A stretch of DNA of 64,000 bases from Rubripirellula tenax (GTDB lineage Bacteria; Planctomycetota; Planctomycetia; Pirellulales; Pirellulaceae). Numbering within the stretch: position 1 is the first letter of the stretch; each line of letters opens with the position of its first letter. A program made the position numbers and the translations under genes. Of the stretch, positions 36,120 through 44,024 are shown piece after piece. A model generated the notes under the pieces. The model did not search any database and was not told the origin of the DNA. It worked only from the letters and a program-made list of their open reading frames with translations. The DNA lies in assembly GCF_007860125.1 (NCBI RefSeq), contig NZ_SJPW01000006.1:1525-65524 (forward strand), in the 5' to 3' direction.

Positions 36120-36740
36120 TTGAGTGATTCCACTGATTCAGGATCTTGTTTCGACGACAGGTTGCGACAAGCACGCCAAGGCGACCGCCATTCCTTGGGC
36201 GAGATCCTTCAATCGTATCGAAAGTATTTGATCTTCTTGGCCCGATCAGGACTACATCACCATATGCAGGGCAAAGCCGACCCGGCGGACGTCGTGCAAG
36301 AAGTCTGTTTAGCAGCCAGCGACAGCTTCGAGGATTTTCGCGGCAATTCGACAGAGGAATTCGCTAGCTGGCTGCGTGGCATTTTGTCAAACGTGCTGGC
36401 GATGCAAGTGCGGCGGTACCTGGGCACGCAAAAACGTGACCCTCGGATAGAACAAGCACTCAATCAAGGCCTTCTTAGCGCATCGAGTTTCTTGCATTCG
36501 AATTTGGCTGGTGACTTCACGTCGCCAAGCCAACACTTTGCTCGCAACGAAGCCTTCCTGCGGATGGCCGAAGCACTGGAAACGTTGCCTAAACATTACC
36601 GGCAAGTGATCGTGCTGCGTCACGTCGATAATTTGTCGTTCAACGAAGTTGCACAGCAAATGGATCGGTCGGTCGACAGTGTCGAGAAACTGTGGGTGCG
36701 AGCCCTTGCGCAGTTGAAGCAATCCATCGGGGACGAGTGA
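36120..36740 (+). CDS. ECF-type RNA polymerase sigma factor
   Basis: The 206-residue protein has sigma region 2 (LQSYRKYLIFLARSG, then KADPADVVQEVCLAA) and region 4 with the helix-turn-helix (LPKHYRQVIVLRHV, LSFNEVAQQMDRSVDSV). No ATG is available in frame; TTG at 36120 gives MSDSTDSGSCFDD, while TTG 36072 would add 16 residues. The kinase gene starts one base after its stop (TGA then ATG), so the two are translationally coupled. ECF/kinase pairs are a known planctomycete arrangement in which the kinase may control the sigma factor. No anti-sigma factor is beside it. Confidence 0.88.
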   Translation: MSDSTDSGSCFDDRLRQARQGDRHSLGEILQSYRKYLIFLARSGLHHHMQGKADPADVVQEVCLAASDSFEDFRGNSTEEFASWLRGILSNVLAMQVRRYLGTQKRDPRIEQALNQGLLSASSFLHSNLAGDFTSPSQHFARNEAFLRMAEALETLPKHYRQVIVLRHVDNLSFNEVAQQMDRSVDSVEKLWVRALAQLKQSIGDE

Positions 36741-39020
36741 ATGAGTGTCAACGACGCAACAGATGACCATCACGCCAACGACGAATCTGATCAAGACGAT
36801 CGCGTCGTCAATGCCGTCAAGCAATACATGTCGATGCTGGATGCCGGTCAAGCACCGTCGACCGAAGACTTTTTGAATCAACATGCCGAGATCGCCGACC
36901 AACTGCGTCCGTCGCTCGACGGTTTGGCGCTGGTGCATCGCGCGGCCGCACCCAAGCAATCGGGAATGGCCGCCGCCCCCGATGCCGAATTCACGTCCAA
37001 GCCGATTGGCGATTTTCAAATCGTGGGCGAACTCGGACGAGGCGGCATGGGTGTCGTTTATGAAGCGATCCAGTTGTCGCTCGGTCGTAGAGTCGCATTG
37101 AAAGTGCTGCCCTTTGCAAGTGGGCTGGACGAAGTGCGGCTGCAGCGATTTCGCAACGAGGCACACGCCGCCGCGGCTTTGCACCACACGAACATCGTCC
37201 CGGTGTACGCCGTCGGAAGCGATCGCGGCGTTCACTTCTATGCCATGCAATTGATCCAAGGCCAAACGCTGGCCGACGTCATCGAGCAAATGCGCGAGGT
37301 GAATTCGTTTCACCGTGATTCGCCCGACGCTGTTATCGAAGCGAATATCGACACGACCACTGGCGAACGCGACGCCCGCGCCCCCGTCAAAGCTCGATCC
37401 AGCGATGCGTCACGCGGGACGACGCACTCTCGTCCGAACGAGTCGACATTGTTGAATACGCATGCGGATCGATTGCGATACTATCGCACCGCCGTAAAGA
37501 TGGCCCATCAAGCGGCGATGGCGATTCAGCACGCGCATCAATACGGCGTCATTCACCGTGACATCAAGCCCGGCAACCTTTTGCTGGACGCCGCGGGGCA
37601 AATTTGGGTAACTGATTTCGGATTGGCGCAAATCCAATACGCCGATTCCAACATGACGCGAACGGGCGACCCAATGGGGACGCTCAAGTATATGAGTCCA
37701 GAGCAAGCGGCTGGCAAACGCGGCGAGATGGATCATCGAACCGACATCTATTCGCTGGGAATCACGCTGTACGAACTTTTGACGTTGGAACCCGCGATCA
37801 AAGGCGACAACTATCGCGCCATGTTGAATCAAGTCGCCGAACACGAACCGTCGTCGCCAAAATCGATCGTGCCGTCGCTGCCGATCGAGCTGGACACGAT
37901 CGTCCGCAAAGCGATCGCAAAGGCGCCTGCCGATCGATACGCTTCGGCGCAAACGTTCGCTGACGACTTGCAGAGCTGGCTCGACGATAAGCCGATCGCC
38001 GCCAAGCCACCGTCGGCTTTGGAACGACTGGCAAAGTGGCGTCGTCGCAACAGCGGACTGGTCGCGACGGCTAGCATTGTGTTGATGGCGGCAACGATCG
38101 GACTTCTGGTCACGACGCTGATGATCTATCGCGCACTCGACCGCGAGACTCAGCAACGAGAATTGGCAGAAGAAAGTTTTCAACAAGCAAAATCCGCAGT
38201 CGACCAATTCAGTAGCCTCAGCGAATCGGAGCTCGCTTATCATCCCAATCTTCAACACTTGCGACGTAGCTTTTTAGAAACATCGCTCGGCTTCTATCAA
38301 GACTTCCTAGAACACCGATCGGCCGATCCGGGGGCGTCCAAAGAGCTGGCGATGACGTCCAACCGTGTGCAAAAGATGGTAGAAGAACTGCGGTTGCTCG
38401 ATAACATCGAACCGATGCTGATGCTGTCCAACAAAGCGGTACAGGACGACGTCGGCGTCGATCAAGAATCAGCAACCGCCATGACGGCTGCTGTAGAGAA
38501 TTTTCAAACGCAACGAGAATCGTTGGCGGTGCGATATGTCGGAAGCCTGCAATCCGACGACAGCGAAATGAGTGACCTGCTTCGCGCATTCGAAAAAGAA
38601 ATGTCACAGTACGTCAGCACGTCCCAAGTCAACCGGCTTCGACAGATCGCCCGGCAACAGGGATTGCCCTTCATCTTCATGAGTTCGGAAGTCGTCGTCG
38701 AACTTGGTCTGTCGCAAGATCAGCGCGAAGCGATCAGCCGAATCATCGAAGAGACGCGGCCCGGTCGTGGTGACGACGACCGACGCCCCGGTGGTGATCG
38801 GCCGGGTGATGATCGCCCCAGCAATGATCGCCTCGGTGATGGGTTCGGTGGCGATCGGCCACCACGACACGGGTTTGGTGGCCCGCCGGGTCGCTTCGGA
38901 AGTTTCGAAAGAGCTTTCTCGCCAGTGACACGAAATACGGTGAAACATATCCTCCAAATACTCACGCCCGAGCAGCGTGAGAAATGGAATGCGTTCGTCG
39001 GCGAACCCTTCCGTCCTTAA
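36741..39020 (+). CDS. Membrane Ser/Thr protein kinase with extracytoplasmic sensor region
   Basis: The 759-residue protein has a Pkn2-type kinase domain: glycine loop GELGRGGMGVVYEA (97-110), Lys121, catalytic HRDIKPGN (Asp274), DFGLAQ (Asp292), the activation segment GTLKYMSPEQAAG, and YSLGITLYELLT. A 55-residue insert sits before the catalytic loop. One membrane helix (438-462) is followed by a long helical region. The C-terminus has two LTxxQ-like motifs (LGLSQDQREAI and LTPEQREKW) flanking an Arg/Asp/Gly-rich linker; LTxxQ marks Spy/CpxP-type stress proteins. Its stop overlaps that of the convergent DUF4956 gene. Confidence 0.9.
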   Translation: MSVNDATDDHHANDESDQDDRVVNAVKQYMSMLDAGQAPSTEDFLNQHAEIADQLRPSLDGLALVHRAAAPKQSGMAAAPDAEFTSKPIGDFQIVGELGRGGMGVVYEAIQLSLGRRVALKVLPFASGLDEVRLQRFRNEAHAAAALHHTNIVPVYAVGSDRGVHFYAMQLIQGQTLADVIEQMREVNSFHRDSPDAVIEANIDTTTGERDARAPVKARSSDASRGTTHSRPNESTLLNTHADRLRYYRTAVKMAHQAAMAIQHAHQYGVIHRDIKPGNLLLDAAGQIWVTDFGLAQIQYADSNMTRTGDPMGTLKYMSPEQAAGKRGEMDHRTDIYSLGITLYELLTLEPAIKGDNYRAMLNQVAEHEPSSPKSIVPSLPIELDTIVRKAIAKAPADRYASAQTFADDLQSWLDDKPIAAKPPSALERLAKWRRRNSGLVATASIVLMAATIGLLVTTLMIYRALDRETQQRELAEESFQQAKSAVDQFSSLSESELAYHPNLQHLRRSFLETSLGFYQDFLEHRSADPGASKELAMTSNRVQKMVEELRLLDNIEPMLMLSNKAVQDDVGVDQESATAMTAAVENFQTQRESLAVRYVGSLQSDDSEMSDLLRAFEKEMSQYVSTSQVNRLRQIARQQGLPFIFMSSEVVVELGLSQDQREAISRIIEETRPGRGDDDRRPGGDRPGDDRPSNDRLGDGFGGDRPPRHGFGGPPGRFGSFERAFSPVTRNTVKHILQILTPEQREKWNAFVGEPFRP

Positions 39021-39688
39021 GAGATCGGCTTTGCCGATGCCGATTCAACCGTGGGGATCGCGTTGAGTGCGGCAATCAATTGGCTGGCATCGAAACCTTC
39101 GCGCGCCTCGTAGCGATAGACCAGTTCCAATGCTCCACCTCGCCGCGCCGTTTCGGCACTGATCAGTTTGTAGGATTCCGTCATACGGTCCAACTCGGCG
39201 TCCCAAGCACCGATGGTATGCAAACCGACTTTCAACGTCAGTCGCCACGATTTCTTTAGCAACACAGGTGACTCGGCTGCCACTTTCGGCTTCCTGTAAA
39301 TCAGTGTCGCCAATCCGATGGCGATCAGTCCCAAACCGGACACCCAATATTGCCCGGCACCCACCGCCATCCCGACGACGACGGCCGCAAGGACAAATGC
39401 AACGTCACGCGTCTCGGGGACAGCAGTACGAAAACGGACGATCGAAAGGGCGCCAACCAGGCTGAACGCGCGGGCGATATTGTCGCCAATGATCTGGGTC
39501 GCCATCGCAATTAGGATGCTCATCAGGATCAGCGTCAGCGACAACGTGTCGGCCGAACCCGCGGGTCGCTTGCTGCGCGCGATCAGCGCAATCACCCATC
39601 CGCAAGCCCACGCGGCGACTAGACGAGTCGCCAGCGTGGCAATGTCCGCGTCCACTTCAGTCGAAACGGTGGTTAGCCAGTCAGGCAT
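39017..39688 (-). CDS. DUF4956 membrane protein
   Basis: The 223-residue protein has four membrane segments (LVAAWACGWVIALIA, LTLILMSILIAMATQIIG, VAFVLAAVVVGMAVGAGQY, LGLIAIGLATLIY) and the family signature FSLVGALSIVRFRTAVPETR. A C-terminal cytoplasmic ferredoxin-like domain follows. It overlaps the VTC-domain gene by 16 bases. DUF4956 proteins occur with VTC-domain and CotH proteins across bacteria, but the activity is unknown. Its stop shares CTTAAG with the convergent kinase gene. Confidence 0.85.
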   Translation of the reverse strand: MPDWLTTVSTEVDADIATLATRLVAAWACGWVIALIARSKRPAGSADTLSLTLILMSILIAMATQIIGDNIARAFSLVGALSIVRFRTAVPETRDVAFVLAAVVVGMAVGAGQYWVSGLGLIAIGLATLIYRKPKVAAESPVLLKKSWRLTLKVGLHTIGAWDAELDRMTESYKLISAETARRGGALELVYRYEAREGFDASQLIAALNAIPTVESASAKPIS

Positions 39689-40458
39689 TGGCTCGTTCCT
39701 CGGCAAATACCGTCGCTCAGGCTGCCCGCCAACGAATCCGAAATCCCCTTGCAACCCAGTCCGCTACGCTCGACAGCCGCGCGGTACTTTGAAAAGCCCG
39801 TCGCGGGGATCGCAAACGTTCGCAACAGTTCTTTGAACAAGTGAGGCATTTGGTTGAGGAACTTCAATTCAAGAATTTCGATGTCCGCTGTGTCGATACG
39901 CGCTGTGCGATTCGCGTTGTCGGACGACGCCGCGACTTGCCAACCGTTCGCGGGACTTGCTTGTAAATGACTGTCGATCGTCAACCGTAAGCTCTCGCCG
40001 CCGAGGGTCGACGTTCGCGCGAAGCGGCGGTAGTGAACTTGAACGGTGGGCTGCAAACGACGCTCAGCGATCCGGCTGACAAACCAATCGCCACACCACA
40101 GTGTCGGTTCCGAATCGTCGGTCAACCGACGGACCACTTCATCTTCGCTTGTCGCTGATCGGTTCTTCCTGACCACATTCGCTTTCTTGCGTTTGGTTTC
40201 GATCCACAAGGTCGAATCGTCACCGTAGCGACGGATGCGATGTTTCGCTCGTCCAATCTCACCCGTGCGATGAAACAAATCCATTTCGGGCGTGTCCAAG
40301 TACAGCGTATTGACGTCGTAGCTGTCACCGAGCGATGCATTGCAGTGGCGGTCGACGCCAAGATGTTCACGCGCCCACCGCCGCACTTCGCACGACAGAT
40401 GAGCATCAAGCGTGTATTTCAGTTCGATGCGTTTGTCGTGTACCTGAGCCTCAGTCAT
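39673..40458 (-). CDS. VTC-domain (polyphosphate polymerase-type) protein
   Basis: The 261-residue protein resembles the tunnel domain of yeast VTC4, which makes polyphosphate from ATP. Visible segments are RIELKYTLDAHLSCEV, VNTLYLDTPEMDLFH, HRIRRYGD, LWIETKRKK (basic tunnel), RLTIDSHLQ and IEILELKFLNQMP. The alternating charged strands and conserved Glu and Lys fit a triphosphate tunnel fold. It starts within the CotH stop (ATGA, four shared bases) and overlaps DUF4956 downstream, so the three are translated together. Bacterial VTC-domain proteins are not all polymerases; the substrate is uncertain. Confidence 0.85.
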   Translation of the reverse strand: MTEAQVHDKRIELKYTLDAHLSCEVRRWAREHLGVDRHCNASLGDSYDVNTLYLDTPEMDLFHRTGEIGRAKHRIRRYGDDSTLWIETKRKKANVVRKNRSATSEDEVVRRLTDDSEPTLWCGDWFVSRIAERRLQPTVQVHYRRFARTSTLGGESLRLTIDSHLQASPANGWQVAASSDNANRTARIDTADIEILELKFLNQMPHLFKELLRTFAIPATGFSKYRAAVERSGLGCKGISDSLAGSLSDGICRGTSQCLTG

Positions 40459-42335
40459 TGAGTCTTCTCCAACAAGTATTTACGTCGTCCATCTGCAAAC
40501 TCTTTCAGGTTCATGCTGCCGTGACCACCCCGAGCTTCTTGGGGTTGGTCGGCGTTTTCCGTGACGGTCGTCGGGCGGGTGGCTGCGACAAACGCTTCAT
40601 AAGTTCCTAGCTTTCGCGTTTCAGCCTTGATTGCCTCATCAACCAGCGACGCCTGTGAAGCGACGAACGGACCCACGTTGTTCCAGTCAAGCGACGTTTC
40701 GGCAATCTTGCGAACCTTGGCCAAGTACTGAGCGCGGAACGCGGGAACTGCCAACAGCTTGCTACGAAGCGGCTTGGTGGGGTCTTCCATTCCGATCAAC
40801 GGATCAAGCTCCAGCGGCGACGAAGCGTTCGATGCACGATCACGGTCTGGCTCGCCTCGTCCACCTTCCGGGCGACCGTCATCGGGACGTCCACCTTCAG
40901 GACGAGTACCATCGGGGCGACCACCCTCCGCACGGGCACCGTCTGGCCGTCCGCCTTCGGGGCGACCACCGTCCGCACGATCAGGGCCGCGACCACCAAA
41001 GCCACGCCCGCCCCTGCCTCCAGGACCACCTGGGCCACCTGGGCCACCTGGGCCACCAGGTCCACCGGCGCCACGAAACGCCTCGTTCATGTCGTGCGCG
41101 ATGAAATGAAACTTGTCGTTCTTGTCCAAGTAAATGTTGTAATCACTCGCGCGGATCCAATAGCCATCTGAGTTGATCAGCGAGTTGTCGAGCGCCAAGA
41201 ACGACAACAATTCATCGATATCGACAAGTGGTTCCAATACCGCGGGTAGATCTTCTACTGGCGTTTGATCCAGCACGCGACAAAGCTCGATCAACTTGGC
41301 TGTCGCCTTCTTTCCGCCGGACTTCTGTTCGTAGGGATGGCCGTAGTTCTTCGGATCTTCGCCGCGATAGTCCAAGCCACCGCCTCCGCGTGGCGAACCG
41401 CTGACTTTCCATCGTGCCCCTTCATCGGACTCGTAGTTCTCTCTCAAGAAATCTTTGTTGAACTGTTGCACGTTCGAATAGACGCCCCAATTTTCACCAT
41501 TGATGACCACTCGAACAAAGTTCGCTTTCATCGCTGGCATGAATTGGCGCGCGATGTGCGAATACAGCACGCTGCTCATCATCGTCTCGTCGCTGGAACC
41601 GTTTAGCAGGTTGAGCGTCTTGTAGCCGAGCAGTCGTTGATCTTCGTCCGCCATATCCATCGAAACGTTCAGCGAACGTTTGTATCCGGCAGGGACCATG
41701 CCGTACGACGACGCGCCACGAAAGTGGATGCCGACGTTGGGATAGGTTTTTCCGTCTACGGTCAACATCGCTGCAACGTCCACATCGCTCCCGTGGAAAT
41801 CCTCAAGCTCCTTTTCCCAGTCTGAATTTTCAAAGTCGATGAAGATCGTCCGAAGCACGCTGGTGTCGTACAGTTCGGCTTGCGAAGGCTGAACCGACGA
41901 CTTCGCGACCTTCATCCCTTCAGTTGCTTCGGGACGTCCGCGCCCCGCGCCACCGGGTCCGCCACCACCACCGGGTCCGCCACCACCACCGGGGCCACCG
42001 CCACCACCAGGGCCGCCGAATCTGCGTCCGCCGTCCGGTCCACCGCCAGGACCGCGTCCGCCTGGCCCACCACCAGGCCCGCCACCTGGCCCGCCAAATC
42101 CGCGTTGTTGCGATGGGTTCTCTTTTACAAACGCACGAGCTTGCTTCCGCTCGTCGGTATCCAGCCAGCCATTCTTGTCGGCATCGAATTGATCCAGCAA
42201 TTCAACATCGGCTCCGCCAGGACCCCCAGAACCAAAACCAGGAGGCTGGGCTTGCGCCGCGTCAATCAGACCGAGCGACATGACAACGAAACTCGCAACG
42301 AGTTTCGGACGAGCGGGGAACAACCATCGAAACAT
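40455..42335 (-). CDS. Secreted CotH-family protein with EF-hand and collagen-like inserts
   Basis: The 626-residue protein has a signal peptide (LVASFVVMSLGLIDAAQA) and an EF-hand-like DQFDADKNGWLDTDE. A long Gly/Pro/Arg-rich stretch separates these from the CotH kinase-like domain: VGIHFRGASSYG, KRSLNVSMDMADEDQRLLG, LNLLNGSSDETMM, NGENWGVYSNVQQFNKDFL, LINSDGYW, DYNIYLD and FHFIAHDMNEAF. CotH of spores is an atypical protein kinase using the Asp of the DMN motif. A second Gly/Pro then Gly-Gly-Arg-Pro repeat block follows the DMN motif and splits it from the C-terminal domain. It heads the CotH-VTC-DUF4956 operon. Confidence 0.88.
   Translation of the reverse strand: MFRWLFPARPKLVASFVVMSLGLIDAAQAQPPGFGSGGPGGADVELLDQFDADKNGWLDTDERKQARAFVKENPSQQRGFGGPGGGPGGGPGGRGPGGGPDGGRRFGGPGGGGGPGGGGGPGGGGGPGGAGRGRPEATEGMKVAKSSVQPSQAELYDTSVLRTIFIDFENSDWEKELEDFHGSDVDVAAMLTVDGKTYPNVGIHFRGASSYGMVPAGYKRSLNVSMDMADEDQRLLGYKTLNLLNGSSDETMMSSVLYSHIARQFMPAMKANFVRVVINGENWGVYSNVQQFNKDFLRENYESDEGARWKVSGSPRGGGGLDYRGEDPKNYGHPYEQKSGGKKATAKLIELCRVLDQTPVEDLPAVLEPLVDIDELLSFLALDNSLINSDGYWIRASDYNIYLDKNDKFHFIAHDMNEAFRGAGGPGGPGGPGGPGGPGGRGGRGFGGRGPDRADGGRPEGGRPDGARAEGGRPDGTRPEGGRPDDGRPEGGRGEPDRDRASNASSPLELDPLIGMEDPTKPLRSKLLAVPAFRAQYLAKVRKIAETSLDWNNVGPFVASQASLVDEAIKAETRKLGTYEAFVAATRPTTVTENADQPQEARGGHGSMNLKEFADGRRKYLLEKTQ
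40858..41075 (-). repeat. Tandem coding repeats in the CotH gene
   Basis: Roughly 15-base units encoding GGRPE/GGRPD (40858-40990) adjoin 9-base GGGCCACCT units encoding GGP (41025-41072). A second Gly/Pro block lies at 41938-42105. They are low-complexity coding repeats, not CRISPR. Confidence 0.75.
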
Positions 42336-42581
42336 GAAGGAAAGCCTAGACAGATGAGGTTTGCTGCGGTGCACGATCGGCGCCCGCTAAGATACACGTT
42401 GCCTTTGTCACAAGAATCCGCCACAAAATTTTGAGACTTCTCTTGATTCGTTTGACGCACTGGACCGCCGCCGTGCAGTAGTCTGGTCGAGATTGCAAGG
42501 CGGTTTTCCTAAGCTATTGCAACCACTGTTACAAATACGAGTCGTTTTGCATCGAAATTCCCATTGAACTGGAAACCTGAA

Positions 42582-43259
42582 ATGAGCCGTTCGCCTATCT
42601 CCCGTCGGTCTGTGCTAGCAGCTGGCTCGATGACATTGTTTGCGACCCCAGGATTGTTTGCGGAAGAGTTATCCGTGACGCCCCGATTGACCGAAGGGCC
42701 GTTCTATCCCGATCATCTGCCCTTGGATCAGGACAACGATTTGATTCTTATCAAGGACAGCACGACTGCGGCGGTGGGCGAGATCACGCACCTGACCGGA
42801 AAAATCTTGACGTCCGCTGGGTCGCCTGTGCGGAACGCGACGATCGAGATCTGGCAGTGTGATGCTAACGCCGTCTACCTGCACTCGCGCGACAGCGACA
42901 AGAAGAAGCAACAGCAAGATCAGCACTTCCAGGGATTCGGAAAGTTCGAAACGGACTCGACCGGCGAATATCGTTTTCGCACGATCAAGCCGGTCCCCTA
43001 TCCCGGTCGCCCGGCGCCCCACATTCACATCAAGATCAAGCAAAACGATCGCGACGTTCTCACGACGCAACTGATGATCCGCGGTCACGAGGGCAACGCG
43101 CGCGACGGAGTGTTGCGAGGCACCGGCGAAGGCGTCAATCGAGACCTGCTGATGGGTGACTTCAAGCCTGTGCCAGACTCGAAGATCGGCGAGTACGCAT
43201 GCAGCTTCAACATCGTCCTTGGTCAAACGCCCGATGATCGCCAGATTCAGCAGCGTTAG
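42582..43259 (+). CDS. Secreted intradiol ring-cleavage dioxygenase-like protein
   Basis: The 225-residue protein has a Tat-type signal (SRRSVLAAGSMTLFATP) and the protocatechuate 3,4-dioxygenase fold: LTEGPFYPDHLPLD, ITHLTGKILTSAG, NATIEIWQCDANAVYLH, GKFETDSTGEYRFRTIKP and PAPHIHIKI. Tyr and His ligands for Fe(III) are visible (Tyr of GEYRF, and the two His of PHIHI). The secreted, single-domain form is common in planctomycetes and its substrate is unknown; a lignin-like or aromatic substrate is only a guess. ATG 42582 is chosen over a TTG six codons upstream. Confidence 0.85.
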   Translation: MSRSPISRRSVLAAGSMTLFATPGLFAEELSVTPRLTEGPFYPDHLPLDQDNDLILIKDSTTAAVGEITHLTGKILTSAGSPVRNATIEIWQCDANAVYLHSRDSDKKKQQQDQHFQGFGKFETDSTGEYRFRTIKPVPYPGRPAPHIHIKIKQNDRDVLTTQLMIRGHEGNARDGVLRGTGEGVNRDLLMGDFKPVPDSKIGEYACSFNIVLGQTPDDRQIQQR

Positions 43260-43298
43260 TCGCTCCTCTCGGGACCTGACGTAAGCTGATCTGCGATA

Positions 43299-43940
43299 TC
43301 AGGAAATGGCGATGTAGTACATCACGCCGACTGCACCAACTCCGGCAATTGCGGTGATGATCCCCTTAGTGCGGCGGACTCGCAGGAAAAAGATCAGCAT
43401 CAAACCGCTCAACGCAACCAACGCTGACACAATCGCCGAGATGTCGATGACGACCGACCACGCCCGGCCACTGTTTCGTCCCTTGTGCAAGTCATTGAAA
43501 ATCGAAACCAAATCGTTGGTGGTGACGGCGACCGTGTATTCGCCGCTGGGACGCATGATTCTCGCAATCGCGGTGTATCCGGGCCCTTGGAAGGTCAGTT
43601 CGGCGTCCTCTTCGTAGCCAAAAAAATCCGTCACGGTGCCACGCAGCTTATGTCGCGAACGCAACAGCTCCGCGACTTCTAGTTTGTCGATTTGATGTGC
43701 GAAATCCGACTGATCCCAATCGATCGGTGGCGCCGTGCCGTTGTTCAGCAGCGACACGTCGAGCGTACCCGATTGCTCGGTGGTGCTCTCGCTGAAGAAC
43801 CAATCGGGATGGTTCAGCGTCAGCCCTGTGATGCTGAAGAAAAGGATCGCCGCAAGACTGAGCAACGACAAATAGATATGCAGCCAGCGACTCCACAAAG
43901 CGGCAAAATGTCGAATGGGATTCCGCGCGGAATGTGTCAT
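43299..43940 (-). CDS. PepSY-associated membrane protein
   Basis: The 213-residue protein has an N-terminal membrane helix (IYLSLLSLAAILFFSITGL), a periplasmic PepSY-type region (ELLRSRHKLRGTVTDFFGY, YTAIARIMRPSGEYTVAVTT) and LHKGRNSGRAWSVVIDISA. A second and third helix complete it (SALVALSGLMLIFFLR and IAGVGAVGVMYYIA). The pattern is that of PepSY_TM flavin- or iron-reductase-type proteins. It lies 84 bases downstream of the ApbE-DUF2271 gene on the same strand, the combination found in extracytoplasmic flavinylation loci. Confidence 0.82.
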   Translation of the reverse strand: MTHSARNPIRHFAALWSRWLHIYLSLLSLAAILFFSITGLTLNHPDWFFSESTTEQSGTLDVSLLNNGTAPPIDWDQSDFAHQIDKLEVAELLRSRHKLRGTVTDFFGYEEDAELTFQGPGYTAIARIMRPSGEYTVAVTTNDLVSIFNDLHKGRNSGRAWSVVIDISAIVSALVALSGLMLIFFLRVRRTKGIITAIAGVGAVGVMYYIAIS

Positions 43941-44024
43941 CGTTGAACGCGTCCTTGGGGGCCGCGATGGAAGGAATCGAATTCAACGCGTCCGCGTAAA
44001 ACGGGGACCCGAGCAACAAGGTGT

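Noticed and set aside
40858-41075. Regular short tandem repeats suggestive of a CRISPR array
   Set aside because: The units are 9-15 bases with no spacers and stay in frame as Gly/Pro/Arg-rich repeats of the CotH protein.
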